64,000 nucleotides of DNA from an uncultured Prevotellaceae bacterium (GCA_946411565.1 CAMKEM010000009.1:1-64000), one strand, 5' to 3'. Shown: positions 27,936-36,542, counted from the stretch's first letter. Numbers and translations: made by a program. Notes: generated from the sequence alone by a model not told the origin.

Positions 27936-27971
27936 TGATTAAATATATTTTTCGGAATACAATTCCAGATG

Positions 27972-28002
27972 CAAAATTAATCAATAAATCTGAGATTTCA
28001 AA
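27972..28002 (-). promoter_or_regulatory. Promoter of trmB-topB
   Basis: On the minus strand TTTG (27999-28002) and TAATTTTG (27972-27979) are 19 nt apart, giving a leader of about 30 nt before trmB. Confidence 0.7.
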
Positions 28003-28012
28003 ATAAAACAAA

Positions 28013-28064
28013 AAAAAGATGAACGAGTGCCATTATTTATTGTAATGATACCCGTTCATCTTTC
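28013..28064 (-). terminator. Terminator of the small-peptide cassette 1
   Basis: On the minus strand AAAGATGAACGGGT and GCACTCGTTCATCTTT pair around an AT-rich loop and are followed by a T-run. It ends the transcript carrying the 560 aa secreted protein and the 45 aa peptide. The stem is almost symmetric and may work both ways. Confidence 0.75.
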
Positions 28065-28088
28065 TTTGATTATGATGCAATCAACATA

Positions 28089-28226
28089 TTATTGTGCATC
28101 ATCGTACTCCTCATCGGTGAAACCTCCATTGAATGGATCTTTTTCTTCTGGCTGGCTCACCATGAGTGGCTCGATTGCTTTCATGAATCTTGCGCGGAAA
28201 TATGGAGCTTTATATTCTTTTTTCAT
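28089..28226 (-). CDS. Small MKK..P acidic-tail peptide (45 aa), cassette 1
   Basis: A 45-codon ORF too short for the ORF track. It begins MKKEYKAPYFRARF and ends in the acidic GGFTDEEYDDAQ. It has no signal peptide, membrane segment or cysteine. The ATG is 18 nt after the stop of the 560 aa secreted-protein gene and the ORF is followed at once by a terminator, so it is the last gene of that transcript. The 52 aa ORF at 30201 has the same start (MKK-Y-x-P) and tail (DEEYDE) in the same position. Two such ORFs in matching contexts argue that both are real. Function is unknown. Confidence 0.7.
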   Translation of the reverse strand: MKKEYKAPYFRARFMKAIEPLMVSQPEEKDPFNGGFTDEEYDDAQ

Positions 28227-28244
28227 ATTTTATGCCCTTTCTTA

Positions 28245-29927
28245 TTATTTTACTACTGTCTTAGATACCTCAACTGAACCATCAGAGTAAGTTTTCTTTA
28301 CGATGTTAAGACCATTAACTGGCTCGTTAGAGATCTGACCATTTGCTGAGATGTACTGAACAGATACTACGTCGCTGCTGTTTACAACACCGTCAATAGC
28401 AGTAGTCTCTGCATTGTTAAAGTCGGCATTGATGGTTTCAACTGTACCATCTTCATCAATGAAGAGAACAATTGCGTTGTCAAGCTTCGCATTTCCTGAT
28501 GTTGGAATATATTCGAAGTAGCAACGACCTGGCTTCATTGTAGAATTCTTATTGAGCTTGCCGAAATGACCATTCTCTGCTACAATATATCCGTGGTCAG
28601 CGAGTTTAGCGTCTGAACCCTTGATTGGCTCAAATGTACCACAGAATCGAGCACCATTGTAACTTGCTGTTTTAACATCCTTTGTTGCCCACACAGTAGT
28701 ACCCATATCACCAGTCAGCTCACTTGCGTTATTACCGATTTCCAATAAGTATGGAGTGTTTGCAACGATGACATCTGTCGTTATTGTTGAAATCTCATTC
28801 TTCTGCTCATCATAGCCAGTAAGTCTTCCCATTCTTCTGAACACGTCTAATGCGCTTGAGATGTTGAATGGAACTACTATTGTGCCGTATGCGTCAGCTT
28901 TGAAGTTGCGATAGTATTTTGTTGTGCTTGCAACGAAGTTCTTATAAACATAAATCTCCTGACCATTGTCGGAAATCTCATAGCTGCTACTATTCTGACC
29001 TACTACGATATTCTTGCCAGATGCGTTTGCTCCTGTTGCGAAATATGCAATTCGGTTGTCGTTGATATCTGTTGATACAGCACCGAGGATACTTGCATTG
29101 CTGAAATCATAGTTAAGGTATGTATATGCTGGTTCATTGAGAATAGCCTCTACCTTGCCGTTATCAACAACTCCAGATACAAAACCTACTTTGCCATCAC
29201 CTGTTACTGTGTATGACTCATATCCCTCTGCAATTGCAGTTGGGTTGTATGTAACATAACAGTTGTTGTATATAGTACCACGTGCATAGTCACCGTCAAT
29301 ATTAAGAATTGGCAGGAACTTATTTCTACGGAAATTCATGTAATAGAGTTCGTCAACGATTTCTACACCATCGTCATCTTCATCTATTACTGTGTTGTTC
29401 CATTTTGCTGATTTAAGTTCTGTACCAGTGAAAATGATAGCAGGCTGGATGTTTTTTATCTCAGTACATGCAACTATGTATTTTGCAAATTCTTTTGAAG
29501 TCTTATTTGGAGTATATGCGCTCACATAGTTACCAGACATTTTTGTATAAACAATATCCTCCTCCTTTACTACTACATCATAGATAGTCGTGCTTGATTT
29601 AACACGCTCTGTAAATGGTGCAATGTTACTTGAGGTTGCTGAGGCATTAGTCAGCTTTACGTTGTAAATGAGATTACAGTCGCTGACCGTAACTCTCAAG
29701 TCACTTTTCAAAGTAACCTTGTACTGGTCGGTGTTTATGTCAAATGAACGTCCATTTGAATAAAGAGTGTCACCTTTTTCTGAGTTGGCATCGAGATCTT
29801 TCACGGTGTCATAAGAATAGGTGTTTCCGTATTTGTCAGTGACAGTTGCGGAAGTCTTGCTTTGCGCGAACAAAACGTTTACGCTTGCAGAAAGAACTGC
29901 TGTTAAAAGTAATAATCTTTTCTTCAT
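28245..29927 (-). CDS. Secreted surface protein with T9SS-like C-terminus
   Basis: A 560 aa protein with a signal peptide (MKKRLLLLTAVLSASVNVLFA^Q). The body is beta-rich and not assignable to a named enzyme. The last 100 residues hold a region shared with the 844 aa BspA-like neighbour (YGTIVVPFNI, then DHGYIVAENG...) and a C-terminus VQYISANGQISNEPVNGLNI followed by VKK...GS...K. This has the form of the Prevotella-type T9SS sorting domain (G-x-NIVK ... K). It is probably exported by the T9SS encoded in this window. It is followed 18 nt later by a small peptide gene. Confidence 0.75.
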   Translation of the reverse strand: MKKRLLLLTAVLSASVNVLFAQSKTSATVTDKYGNTYSYDTVKDLDANSEKGDTLYSNGRSFDINTDQYKVTLKSDLRVTVSDCNLIYNVKLTNASATSSNIAPFTERVKSSTTIYDVVVKEEDIVYTKMSGNYVSAYTPNKTSKEFAKYIVACTEIKNIQPAIIFTGTELKSAKWNNTVIDEDDDGVEIVDELYYMNFRRNKFLPILNIDGDYARGTIYNNCYVTYNPTAIAEGYESYTVTGDGKVGFVSGVVDNGKVEAILNEPAYTYLNYDFSNASILGAVSTDINDNRIAYFATGANASGKNIVVGQNSSSYEISDNGQEIYVYKNFVASTTKYYRNFKADAYGTIVVPFNISSALDVFRRMGRLTGYDEQKNEISTITTDVIVANTPYLLEIGNNASELTGDMGTTVWATKDVKTASYNGARFCGTFEPIKGSDAKLADHGYIVAENGHFGKLNKNSTMKPGRCYFEYIPTSGNAKLDNAIVLFIDEDGTVETINADFNNAETTAIDGVVNSSDVVSVQYISANGQISNEPVNGLNIVKKTYSDGSVEVSKTVVK

Positions 29928-30017
29928 ATTATGTATTTTTTTATCTATTCCTGTTGAATTAATGTATCTATATCCCTTTCATCATATAGAATCCTGTGAT
30001 ATGTGCATATTCGGGTG

Positions 30018-30049
30018 CAAAAATAACATTTTTTTTCGAACTGACCAAA
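30018..30049 (-). promoter_or_regulatory. Promoter of cassette 1
   Basis: On the minus strand TTTG (30046-30049) and TATTTTTG (30018-30025) are 20 nt apart. The leader of about 85 nt carries CAGGAATAGATAAA close to the ATG, a motif nearly repeated before the BspA-like gene. Confidence 0.65.
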
Positions 30050-30145
30050 TTTTGGTAAAAAAAAAAGAAAAAATTAACAAAAACATTGAATATGAAAAAG
30101 AAACGATTGTGTGGTTTCTATGTCCGGTGCTTTGTACTATTATAC

Positions 30146-30178
30146 CCAAAAAAGAGGAAAGACGTGCTTTCCTCTTTT
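30146..30178 (-). terminator. Terminator of the small-peptide cassette 2
   Basis: AAAAGAGGAAAG, loop ACGTG, CTTTCCTCTTTT is a perfect 12-bp stem. On the minus strand it runs into a T-rich tail. It ends the transcript of the BspA-like protein and the 52 aa peptide. Confidence 0.85.
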
Positions 30179-30200
30179 GGTTTTATTAGTAAATATACAC

Positions 30201-30359
30201 TTATTCATCATATTCTTCGTCTTCTGAATCCCAGAATCCTATTGAACCTTTGGCGTCAAGTTTTCCATGACCAGGGCCGATATATGAACTTTCGAGAATG
30301 TTGTTCCATGCAGTGAAGGTGGCAACTTTTATCTCAGGTGAAATATATCTTTTTTTCAT
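30201..30359 (-). CDS. Small MKK..P acidic-tail peptide (52 aa), cassette 2
   Basis: A 52-codon ORF missing from the ORF track. It starts MKKRYISPEIKVATFTAW, has a Gly-rich middle (YIGPGHGKLDAKG) and ends WDSEDEEYDE. There is no signal peptide and no cysteine. It starts 9 nt after the stop of the BspA-like gene and is followed by a strong terminator. It shares the start and the acidic tail with the peptide at 28089. Similar MKKxYxxP mini-proteins are, from memory, common in Bacteroidales next to secreted proteins; no role is known to me. Confidence 0.7.
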   Translation of the reverse strand: MKKRYISPEIKVATFTAWNNILESSYIGPGHGKLDAKGSIGFWDSEDEEYDE

Positions 30360-30368
30360 CTTGTATAT

Positions 30369-32903
30369 TTATTTTGTAATTTTCTTTGTTGAGCCATTAG
30401 AGTATTTAACGATGTTGATACCCTTTGTTAGCTCATTTTGCTTTCTACCGTTGATGTCGTAGATTGCGATGATTTCTTCAGAGTCGTTACCTACGGTTTC
30501 AATGCCAGTAGTCTCTTCTGTCATCTCGTCTTCGTCAAGACACATGATAGAAATCTTTGTGTTTGCGAACTTGCCTTCAGACTCTCTGTCGATAATGTCA
30601 AGATACCATCTGTTTGCTTTCAGGTAGTCCTCTTTTTCTGCGAGCTTGACACCACCGCCTGCCATTGCGTAATAATTTCCTGCTACCAACTCATTTCCAT
30701 CCATTGGTCTGTATGTACCATAGAAAACATATTTTGTTGAAACAGAAGCGCAGTCTATAGAGTTGTATTCTGCTTTTCTGAGAATAGCGTTGTTAACAAC
30801 TATGGTCTGTGGATCGTCGGATGTCTGCTTTGCTCTTATAACACATGGTGTGTGAGCCTTGATAGTCTTGCCATCCTTCTGTTTTACAACCTCGATGAGT
30901 GTGCGGTCGATAGTACCATTGTCATCATCGTCAAACTGGTGTATGTTATTTACGATAGCAACCTCGAATTTGCCTTTCCAGTCGTTGTATGACATATCAA
31001 ATGGAACGTAGAGACTTTGCCAGTTGGTGTTCGTGAATGTTCTTGAATAAACAATCTGTTTAGCTGCTGTATCTTCCTTTCTGTCGTATTTTGTGCCATC
31101 TACCATTGTGAATGTTCCGAATGAAACAGATACACTACACTTAGCACGTGCTGCGCCATCTCCTGAAATTGCTGTGAGTGTTGCATTGCCAGGACCAACA
31201 GCGATAATGTTTCCATTCTCGACTTTTGCTACAGCCTCATCAGTAGTAATCCAGATAACATTTTTATATGTTGCATCTGAAGGACCTACTGTAGCTTTGA
31301 CAGGGATGCTATTGCCTACTTCCATAATTGCATTTGTCACATTGAGTGTGACGCTGGTTGCAGGAACGAATGACTTTCTTACTAAAATGTCGCACTTTGC
31401 TGATTTGCCTGTTCCATCGGCAGCAGTACATGTGATGATTGCAGAACCTTCCTCAGCTCCAGCGATAAATGTACCTGTGCTTGGATCCAGAATTGTAATT
31501 ACATCGTCGTTACTACTTGTGAATATTACATCCTTTACACGAGCGTTATCGGGATTGATGGTTGCTTCCAACTTGCCAGACTTTGTTGTAAGTACAACCT
31601 TGGATGTGTTGTCAAGCTCGATTGATTCAACATGTACGATATCAATGTCGGCAACGTAGTGGCCTGCATAGTTTGACCAGTTTGTCGCATTCTCAAAAAT
31701 GCTCTTCATCAGAGTAAACACATGAATCTTTGTGCCATCTGTAACTTGGAAAGGAGTATTATCGTTGAGGGCAATCTTGCTTGGGATATTGTTGATGTAG
31801 AAATTCTCAACGTTAGTTCTATTGAATGCATTAGTGGCAATTGAAGTAACGGATTCTGGGATTTCTACTTTGTTGATAGTTGTTCCGTTGTTGTAGAATG
31901 CTTGTGCACCAATAATTTCCAGACCTTCTGGGAGTGTAATGTTTGTCAATTTACATCCGCTGAAGGTTGAAGCCTGAATCTCTGTGATGCTTCCTGGAAT
32001 GTCAATGCTTATGAGACCTGAGTTCTCGAAAGCTGAAGTTCCAAGGTCATATACAGATGTAGGCAAATTGACATTAGTAAGAGCTTTACATCCTTTGAAT
32101 GCAGAACTTCCAATGATACCTACACCATCTTCGATAGCGACATGTGTCAGGTTGGTACAGCCTCTAAATGCGTTAGAGCCAACCTCTGAAAGAGTAGAAG
32201 GGAGTACGATGTTTGATGACAATGAAGCCGCATTTCTGAATGCATCGCTGCCAAGGAGAGTCAAGCTTGATGGGATGTTGGCGCTTGCCAACTTAGAGCA
32301 GTCCCAGAAAGCTCCATCTTCGATTTGCTTGAGACTGTTTGGCATAACAATATTTGTTATTTCGCTACATCCGTTAAAGGCGAACTTTTTGATCGTTTTT
32401 ACGTCTTCTGGTACGATGAAAGAACCAGAAATCGTTTTTGGACAGAAAATAAGCTCTGTCTGAGTCTTGTTATACAATACACCATTAAGATCAGCATAGA
32501 AATATGCACTTGTAGGATCTACGGTAATTTTAAGAACATTGCTCTCGTCAAATGCCTGTGCGCCAATAGTGCTGACTGTGCTTGGGATTTGTACGCTTTT
32601 GAGGTTTGGACATCTGTAGAATGCCTTTTCCTGAATGCTTGTAACAGTATATGTTTCGCCCTCCACGTTAATAGTAGAAGGGATCTGTACTGTATTGGTA
32701 TAGTAACCATAGCCTTCACCAAGATACTGGGTGTTGGTTACAGTGGCAGTACCAAATCCATTGATTAAGAAGTGGATACCATTGACGTTTGCATGTTTTT
32801 CCTCTTTGGCGTCCCCATACTGAGCCTTAGCACCCATCCATGAGGCGCTTACTGTAAGGAGTAAGAGCATGAAGCTCAAGAATTTACGAGTAGATTTGTT
32901 CAT
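30369..32903 (-). CDS. BspA-like leucine-rich-repeat surface protein with Ig-like domains
   Basis: An 844 aa secreted protein. The signal peptide is near the start (FLSFMLLLLTVSASWMGAKA). LRR_5/BspA-type repeats (about 55-390, for example LKSVQIPSTVSTIGAQAF) are followed by two bacterial Ig-like (BIG2) domains (about 415-600, TINPDNARVKDVIFTSSNDD and VTLNVTNAIMEVGNSIPVKA). A C-terminal domain ends in IYDINGRKQNELTKGINIVK, then K-rich residues, which resembles a T9SS sorting signal. BspA proteins bind host matrix or other bacteria (family knowledge). A small peptide gene follows after 9 nt. Confidence 0.85.
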   Translation of the reverse strand: MNKSTRKFLSFMLLLLTVSASWMGAKAQYGDAKEEKHANVNGIHFLINGFGTATVTNTQYLGEGYGYYTNTVQIPSTINVEGETYTVTSIQEKAFYRCPNLKSVQIPSTVSTIGAQAFDESNVLKITVDPTSAYFYADLNGVLYNKTQTELIFCPKTISGSFIVPEDVKTIKKFAFNGCSEITNIVMPNSLKQIEDGAFWDCSKLASANIPSSLTLLGSDAFRNAASLSSNIVLPSTLSEVGSNAFRGCTNLTHVAIEDGVGIIGSSAFKGCKALTNVNLPTSVYDLGTSAFENSGLISIDIPGSITEIQASTFSGCKLTNITLPEGLEIIGAQAFYNNGTTINKVEIPESVTSIATNAFNRTNVENFYINNIPSKIALNDNTPFQVTDGTKIHVFTLMKSIFENATNWSNYAGHYVADIDIVHVESIELDNTSKVVLTTKSGKLEATINPDNARVKDVIFTSSNDDVITILDPSTGTFIAGAEEGSAIITCTAADGTGKSAKCDILVRKSFVPATSVTLNVTNAIMEVGNSIPVKATVGPSDATYKNVIWITTDEAVAKVENGNIIAVGPGNATLTAISGDGAARAKCSVSVSFGTFTMVDGTKYDRKEDTAAKQIVYSRTFTNTNWQSLYVPFDMSYNDWKGKFEVAIVNNIHQFDDDDNGTIDRTLIEVVKQKDGKTIKAHTPCVIRAKQTSDDPQTIVVNNAILRKAEYNSIDCASVSTKYVFYGTYRPMDGNELVAGNYYAMAGGGVKLAEKEDYLKANRWYLDIIDRESEGKFANTKISIMCLDEDEMTEETTGIETVGNDSEEIIAIYDINGRKQNELTKGINIVKYSNGSTKKITK

Positions 32904-33094
32904 AATCCTTTTTTAACTGATTTAGCTATCCCTGAATAATCAGTGTAATGTTTTAAAGTTATTTTTATAGCCGTTGGGTACTCTACACACTTGCGTTGCA
33001 AACCGTCTTTGTTTTGTATCCTGTTTCCCGCAATTCTCAAGGTGTAAACGCTATTTTTTCTTTGTTTATGTTATCGTAAGCACGAATTTGGGGG

Positions 33095-33102
33095 CAAAGT
33101 TA
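33095..33102 (-). promoter_or_regulatory. -7 element of the BspA-like gene promoter
   Basis: TAACTTTG on the minus strand. The -33 element at the right distance is poor (TTTC). The implied leader is about 185 nt, unusually long, and contains CAGGGATAGCTAAA near the ATG. Confidence 0.45.
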
Positions 33103-33271
33103 AGATTTTTTTTTGAAATAGCGAAATGTTGCAGACTTTTTTTGCTAAAAAGTAACATTTTTTTGTAATTCGGTGTAAAAAACTGGGAAGATTTTAGTGA
33201 TTTTGTGTGGATTTTTGTAGAACATATCAACAATAATTTTTCTTTAATTTATTGGTAGCAAGCAGTTTTTG

Positions 33272-33363
33272 CTGACACAAATTACCAATCTTACTAATCT
33301 TCATCCAACAAATGTGTTTTAACATTTTTTGTGGTGAGAGATTGGCAAGATTGGTGATGTCAG
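33272..33363. repeat. Inverted repeat downstream of ilvE
   Basis: CTGACA...ACCAATCTTACTAATCT is mirrored by AGATTGGCAAGATTGGT...TGTCAG. Inside lies a second stem (ACAAATGT/ACATTTTTTGT). It is in the gap between the BspA-like promoter and the ilvE stop and may act as the ilvE 3' structure. Nothing else coding is seen in 32904-33412. Confidence 0.55.
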
Positions 33364-33412
33364 TTCTGTGCTGAATGCGCATTCTTATTTGCATCCTCGC
33401 ATTTGAGGCTGA

Positions 33413-34429
33413 TTATTCAATAACGACGCGAGTCCAGTTGTGAATGTCTGGCTCAATGCCGTACTGGATGTTGCGGAGCTTAGTGAAGAGCTTCTCGGAA
33501 ACAGGTCCTGGCTTCTCGCCAAAGACGTAGCTCTTACCTGTCTCGATGTCGTCTATGCGTGAGATTGGAGAGATAACGGCTGCTGTACCACAAGCACCTG
33601 CCTCCTCGAATGTCTCAAGTTCCTCTTCTGGAATCTGGCGACGCTCAACCTTCATTCCGAGATCCTCTGCCAACTGCATAAGTGACTTGTTGGTAATAGA
33701 TGGGAGGATAGAGGTTGACTTTGGAGTAATGTAGGTGTTGTTCTTGATACCGAAGAAGTTAGCTGCACCAGCTTCGTCTATATACTTCTTCTCCTTGGCA
33801 TCGAGATAGAACTCGCAAGCATAGCCGAGCTTGTGTGCCTTGTCGTTTGCCTGAAGGGAAGCTGCATAGTTTCCACCAACCTTATATATACCTGTGCCGA
33901 GAGGGGCACTACGGTCAAACTCGCGAACGATAACGTATGGGTTTGCGAAGAAACCGCCCTTGAAGTATGGGCCTACTGGAGTAACGAAGATCATGAAGAG
34001 ATACTCCTTGGCTGGGTGTACGCCAACCTGAGCACCTGTACCAACGAGAAGAGGACGAACATAGAGAGTTGCACCTGACTCGTAAGGTGGGATATAATCC
34101 TGATTCAGACGGACCACCTTGTCCACCATCTCATTGAAAAGCTCTGTAGGAACCTCTGGCATGAGAATTCCGCGACTTGTTGACTGCATACGAGCAGCGT
34201 TCTCGTCGGTACGGAACACACGCACCTTGCCGTCTGGACAACGGTAAGCCTTCAGTCCCTCGAAAGCCTCCTGACCATAGTGCAGACATGTTGCAGCCAT
34301 GTGCATGTTGATGTATTCACTGGAGCAAACTTCAATCTCGCCCCACTTGCCGTCACGATAGTAACAGCGAACATTGTAGTCTGTAGGTCTGTAGCCAAAC
34401 CCCAGATTAGACCAATCTAAATCTTTCAT
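33413..34429 (-). CDS. ilvE: Branched-chain amino-acid aminotransferase
   Basis: A PLP enzyme of fold type IV that interconverts branched-chain amino and keto acids. It carries the catalytic-Lys motif YKVGGNYAASL, the phosphate-binding and substrate loop EAGACGTAAVISPI, and FEGLKAYRCPDG early on. I place the start at the ATG at 34429 (MKDLDWSNLGFGYRPTD), giving 338 aa. The ORF-track start at 34531 would place about 34 extra residues across and upstream of a clear promoter (34470-34500). Confidence 0.95.
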   Translation of the reverse strand: MKDLDWSNLGFGYRPTDYNVRCYYRDGKWGEIEVCSSEYINMHMAATCLHYGQEAFEGLKAYRCPDGKVRVFRTDENAARMQSTSRGILMPEVPTELFNEMVDKVVRLNQDYIPPYESGATLYVRPLLVGTGAQVGVHPAKEYLFMIFVTPVGPYFKGGFFANPYVIVREFDRSAPLGTGIYKVGGNYAASLQANDKAHKLGYACEFYLDAKEKKYIDEAGAANFFGIKNNTYITPKSTSILPSITNKSLMQLAEDLGMKVERRQIPEEELETFEEAGACGTAAVISPISRIDDIETGKSYVFGEKPGPVSEKLFTKLRNIQYGIEPDIHNWTRVVIE

Positions 34430-34469
34430 ATTGTTACTTTTTAGTTCGGAAAAATCAAATTTCAAAATG

Positions 34470-34500
34470 CAAAAGTATAAATTTTCTTTTAAATTTGCAA
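34470..34500 (-). promoter_or_regulatory. Promoter of ilvE
   Basis: On the minus strand TTG (34498-34500) and TACTTTTG (34470-34477) are 20 nt apart, putting transcription start near 34464. This decides the ilvE start in favour of 34429. Confidence 0.7.
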
Positions 34501-34639
34501 GAAAGTAGGCTTTTTTTTCATTTTTAGTCAAAAATAAATGAAATTAATTACGAATTGCAAATTGTGAATTGCCTTTTTTGATAAATCCGTTCCTGTTTTT
34601 ATCTCCACTTCTAATCTCTTTTTCCTCCCTTTCTTCTCC

Positions 34640-34740
34640 GAAGTTGCTCCATCGCTGGTCCATCGCTGCTCCATCGAAACGATGGACTAACGATGGAGTA
34701 ACGATGGAGTAACGATGGAGTATCTTGGGAGGAAGAGCGG
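34640..34740. repeat. 11-bp-phased array of CCATCG/CGATGG
   Basis: CCATCG occurs at 34649, 34660 and 34671, then CGATGG at 34680, 34691, 34702 and 34713. Spacing inside each group is exactly 11 bp and the two groups are in opposite orientation. It lies between ilvE and xseB. The unit TAACGATGGAG resembles the AACGGA units at 60242. Confidence 0.85.
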
Positions 34741-34753
34741 ACGAACGACGGTA

Positions 34754-34948
34754 TTATTTGCCGCTTTCGAGGATCTTCTTGATTTCCTCTTCGGTCTTTG
34801 TTAGCTTGTCTTTGCAGAGCTTGATGAGCTGCTGGGCGTTCTTTAGTTCGGTGCTCATCATGTCAATGTCGAGTTCGCCACTCTCCATCTTCTTTACAAT
34901 CTCCTCAAGTTGTGAGACTGCCTCTTCGTAATTAGGTGTTTTCTTCAT
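34754..34948 (-). CDS. xseB: Exodeoxyribonuclease VII small subunit
   Basis: A 64 aa protein with the XseB signature (NYEEAVSQLEEIVKKMESGE, LDIDMMSTELKNAQQLIKLC). Several XseB chains bind one XseA to form the nuclease that degrades single-stranded DNA. It is downstream of xseA on the same strand, with a GCAAAGAC-type repeat in the 114-nt gap. Confidence 0.93.
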   Translation of the reverse strand: MKKTPNYEEAVSQLEEIVKKMESGELDIDMMSTELKNAQQLIKLCKDKLTKTEEEIKKILESGK

Positions 34949-34967
34949 ATTTCTTTAGTTTAAATTA

Positions 34968-35040
34968 AACGCAAAGACGCTAAGACGCTGAGTGTTTTCT
35001 TGAATGTTTTTGGACTTTGCGTCTCTGCGTCTTTGTGTTC
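34968..35040. repeat. GCAAAGAC-unit inverted repeat between xseA and xseB
   Basis: AAACGCAAAGACGCTAAGAC, then GCTGAG, is mirrored by CTTTGCGTCTCTGCGTCTTT. The units are 8 bp. It is the same family as 3575-3635. Confidence 0.7.
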
Positions 35041-35062
35041 GATAAAAATTCATCGAGCTGCG

Positions 35063-36403
35063 TTATTTGACGATTGTATCGATGGCTCCAGAAGCCATAA
35101 CGATGGTAACCTCGTCGCCTTTATTGAGTGATTTCGGGTCTTTAACTGCCATTCCGTCATGAAGCGCGATGCTGTAACCTCTTCTTAGAACGTGGATTGG
35201 ATCAACGGCATTTGTGCGTTGTGAAAGCATCTCCAACTGGTACGAGGCTCTTTCGATTCTGTTCTTTATGATGAGAGGGAGCCTTTGCTCGACATTTGTG
35301 ATGCGGTTCTGCTCTATGTTGATGAAATGCGTGACGGAAGTCAGGAGTCGGGTACTGAGATTCGTAAGTTTTGCCTCTTCCTTCGTCTTCTTGAGAGAAA
35401 AGGCAACAGGCAGGAAGCTTTGAATTCTACCAAGACGGAGACGTTCTTTCTCCATTCGTGAGCGGACGTAATCTGTTATTCTTCGCGAGAAATCATCGAT
35501 TTCATCGAGCGTTTCGATAAGATTGTCAATAAGCCAAGTGGCGGCTGCCGTTGGAGTCTTGACTCTTACGCAAGAAATCATGTCAAGTATGCATTCGTCA
35601 CGATCATGCCCGATACCTGTTATTATAGGTAATGGGAAGTTTGCAATGTTCTCGGCAAGTTCGAGTGTGTCGAAACCTGAGAAATCACTCGTCGCACCAC
35701 CTCCTCGGATGATGGCTACAACGTCGAAATCCTCGATGGAATCGTTGATTTTGTTGAGAGCGGCTATAATTGACTGCTCAACTTGTTCGCCTTGCATTAT
35801 GGCAGGGAAGAGTCGGGTAGTGAACTGAAATCCGTACTCGTTATTGAGAAGTTGGTTGCAGAAATCGCCATATCCTGCGGCTGTCTGGGAAGATATTACG
35901 GCAATTCTTTGAGCGAACTTCGGGATAGTTAGCGATTTGTTGAGGTCGAAAACACCCTCGCGCTTCAAGGTCAGGATAATCTCCTGGCGTTGGCGGGCCA
36001 TATCGCCAAGGGTATAGTTTGGGTCAATATCCTGAACAATCCAAGAGAAACCATAAGCCTCGTGAAATTGCGCCTTAACTAAAAGCAGAACCTTCATTCC
36101 GGGATGCGGACGCTCGCCAGTTACCTTCATGAACTTGGGAAGGACATAGCTCCATGTGCTTCTCCAGCATCGTGCTTGTGCTCTGGCTATGATGGTGCCA
36201 CCCATTCGCGCTCCGGCTCCCTCCCTACGGGAAAGGGCGGGTGGGGAGGCCTCACCGTCTTCTGTCTGTACCAGATCCATATAGCAATGACCACCTGACT
36301 CGCGACATTCCGCGAGTTCGGCTTCCACCCAATAGGCTTCGCAAAGCGAATAGTCAATGGTCTGTCGGACGAGATTGTTGAGTTGGTAGAGAGTGAGGTT
36401 CAT
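35063..36403 (-). CDS. xseA: Exodeoxyribonuclease VII large subunit with repeat-encoded insertion
   Basis: XseA is the catalytic subunit of exonuclease VII. The 446 aa protein has the N-terminal OB fold, the nuclease domain (KFAQRIAVISSQTAAGYGDF, DVVAIIRGGGATSDFSGF, ITGIGHDRDECILDM) and a helical C-terminal part. Residues of about 48-68 (GEASPPALSRREGAGAR and flanks) sit in the OB fold and are encoded by a C/G-rich palindromic repeat. Without them the text reads straight from YMDLVQ to GGTIIARAQA, as in normal XseA. The frame is kept, so the enzyme may still fold. Confidence 0.93.
   Translation of the reverse strand: MNLTLYQLNNLVRQTIDYSLCEAYWVEAELAECRESGGHCYMDLVQTEDGEASPPALSRREGAGARMGGTIIARAQARCWRSTWSYVLPKFMKVTGERPHPGMKVLLLVKAQFHEAYGFSWIVQDIDPNYTLGDMARQRQEIILTLKREGVFDLNKSLTIPKFAQRIAVISSQTAAGYGDFCNQLLNNEYGFQFTTRLFPAIMQGEQVEQSIIAALNKINDSIEDFDVVAIIRGGGATSDFSGFDTLELAENIANFPLPIITGIGHDRDECILDMISCVRVKTPTAAATWLIDNLIETLDEIDDFSRRITDYVRSRMEKERLRLGRIQSFLPVAFSLKKTKEEAKLTNLSTRLLTSVTHFINIEQNRITNVEQRLPLIIKNRIERASYQLEMLSQRTNAVDPIHVLRRGYSIALHDGMAVKDPKSLNKGDEVTIVMASGAIDTIVK
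36210..36252. repeat. C/G-rich palindromic repeat in frame inside xseA
   Basis: CTCCGGCTCCCTCCCTACGG, then GAAAGGGCGGGTGGGGAGGC, is read on its complementary strand in xseA. Codon boundaries fall at the same repeat positions as in the copies at 43011, 44826 and 46670. Confidence 0.85.
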
Positions 36404-36420
36404 ATTTGGAGTTTATTAAG

Positions 36421-36495
36421 TTCATAATTCATAGTTCATAGTGCATAGTTGTGGGCGAACGCTAACTATGAATTATGAACCGTACACTATGAACT
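36421..36495. repeat. Nested inverted repeats in the xseA leader
   Basis: A perfect 16-bp inverted pair (TTCATAATTCATAGTT at 36421 and its mirror at 36464) overlaps an 11-bp pair (AGTTCATAGTG at 36433 and CACTATGAACT at 36485). The whole lies between the xseA promoter and ATG, so it would be in the mRNA leader. Confidence 0.7.
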
Positions 36496-36511
36496 AACTT
36501 GATTTTTGGCG

Positions 36512-36542
36512 CAAAGTTATGAGAAAAAAGTGATTCGGCAAA
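36512..36542 (-). promoter_or_regulatory. Promoter of xseA-xseB
   Basis: On the minus strand TTTG (36539-36542) and TAACTTTG (36512-36519) are 19 nt apart. The leader is about 100 nt and contains nested inverted repeats. Confidence 0.7.

Noticed and set aside
34640-34740. CRISPR array
   Set aside because: The units are 6-11 bp with no spacers of 30 bp or more and no cas genes. The array is an 11-bp-phased repeat instead.
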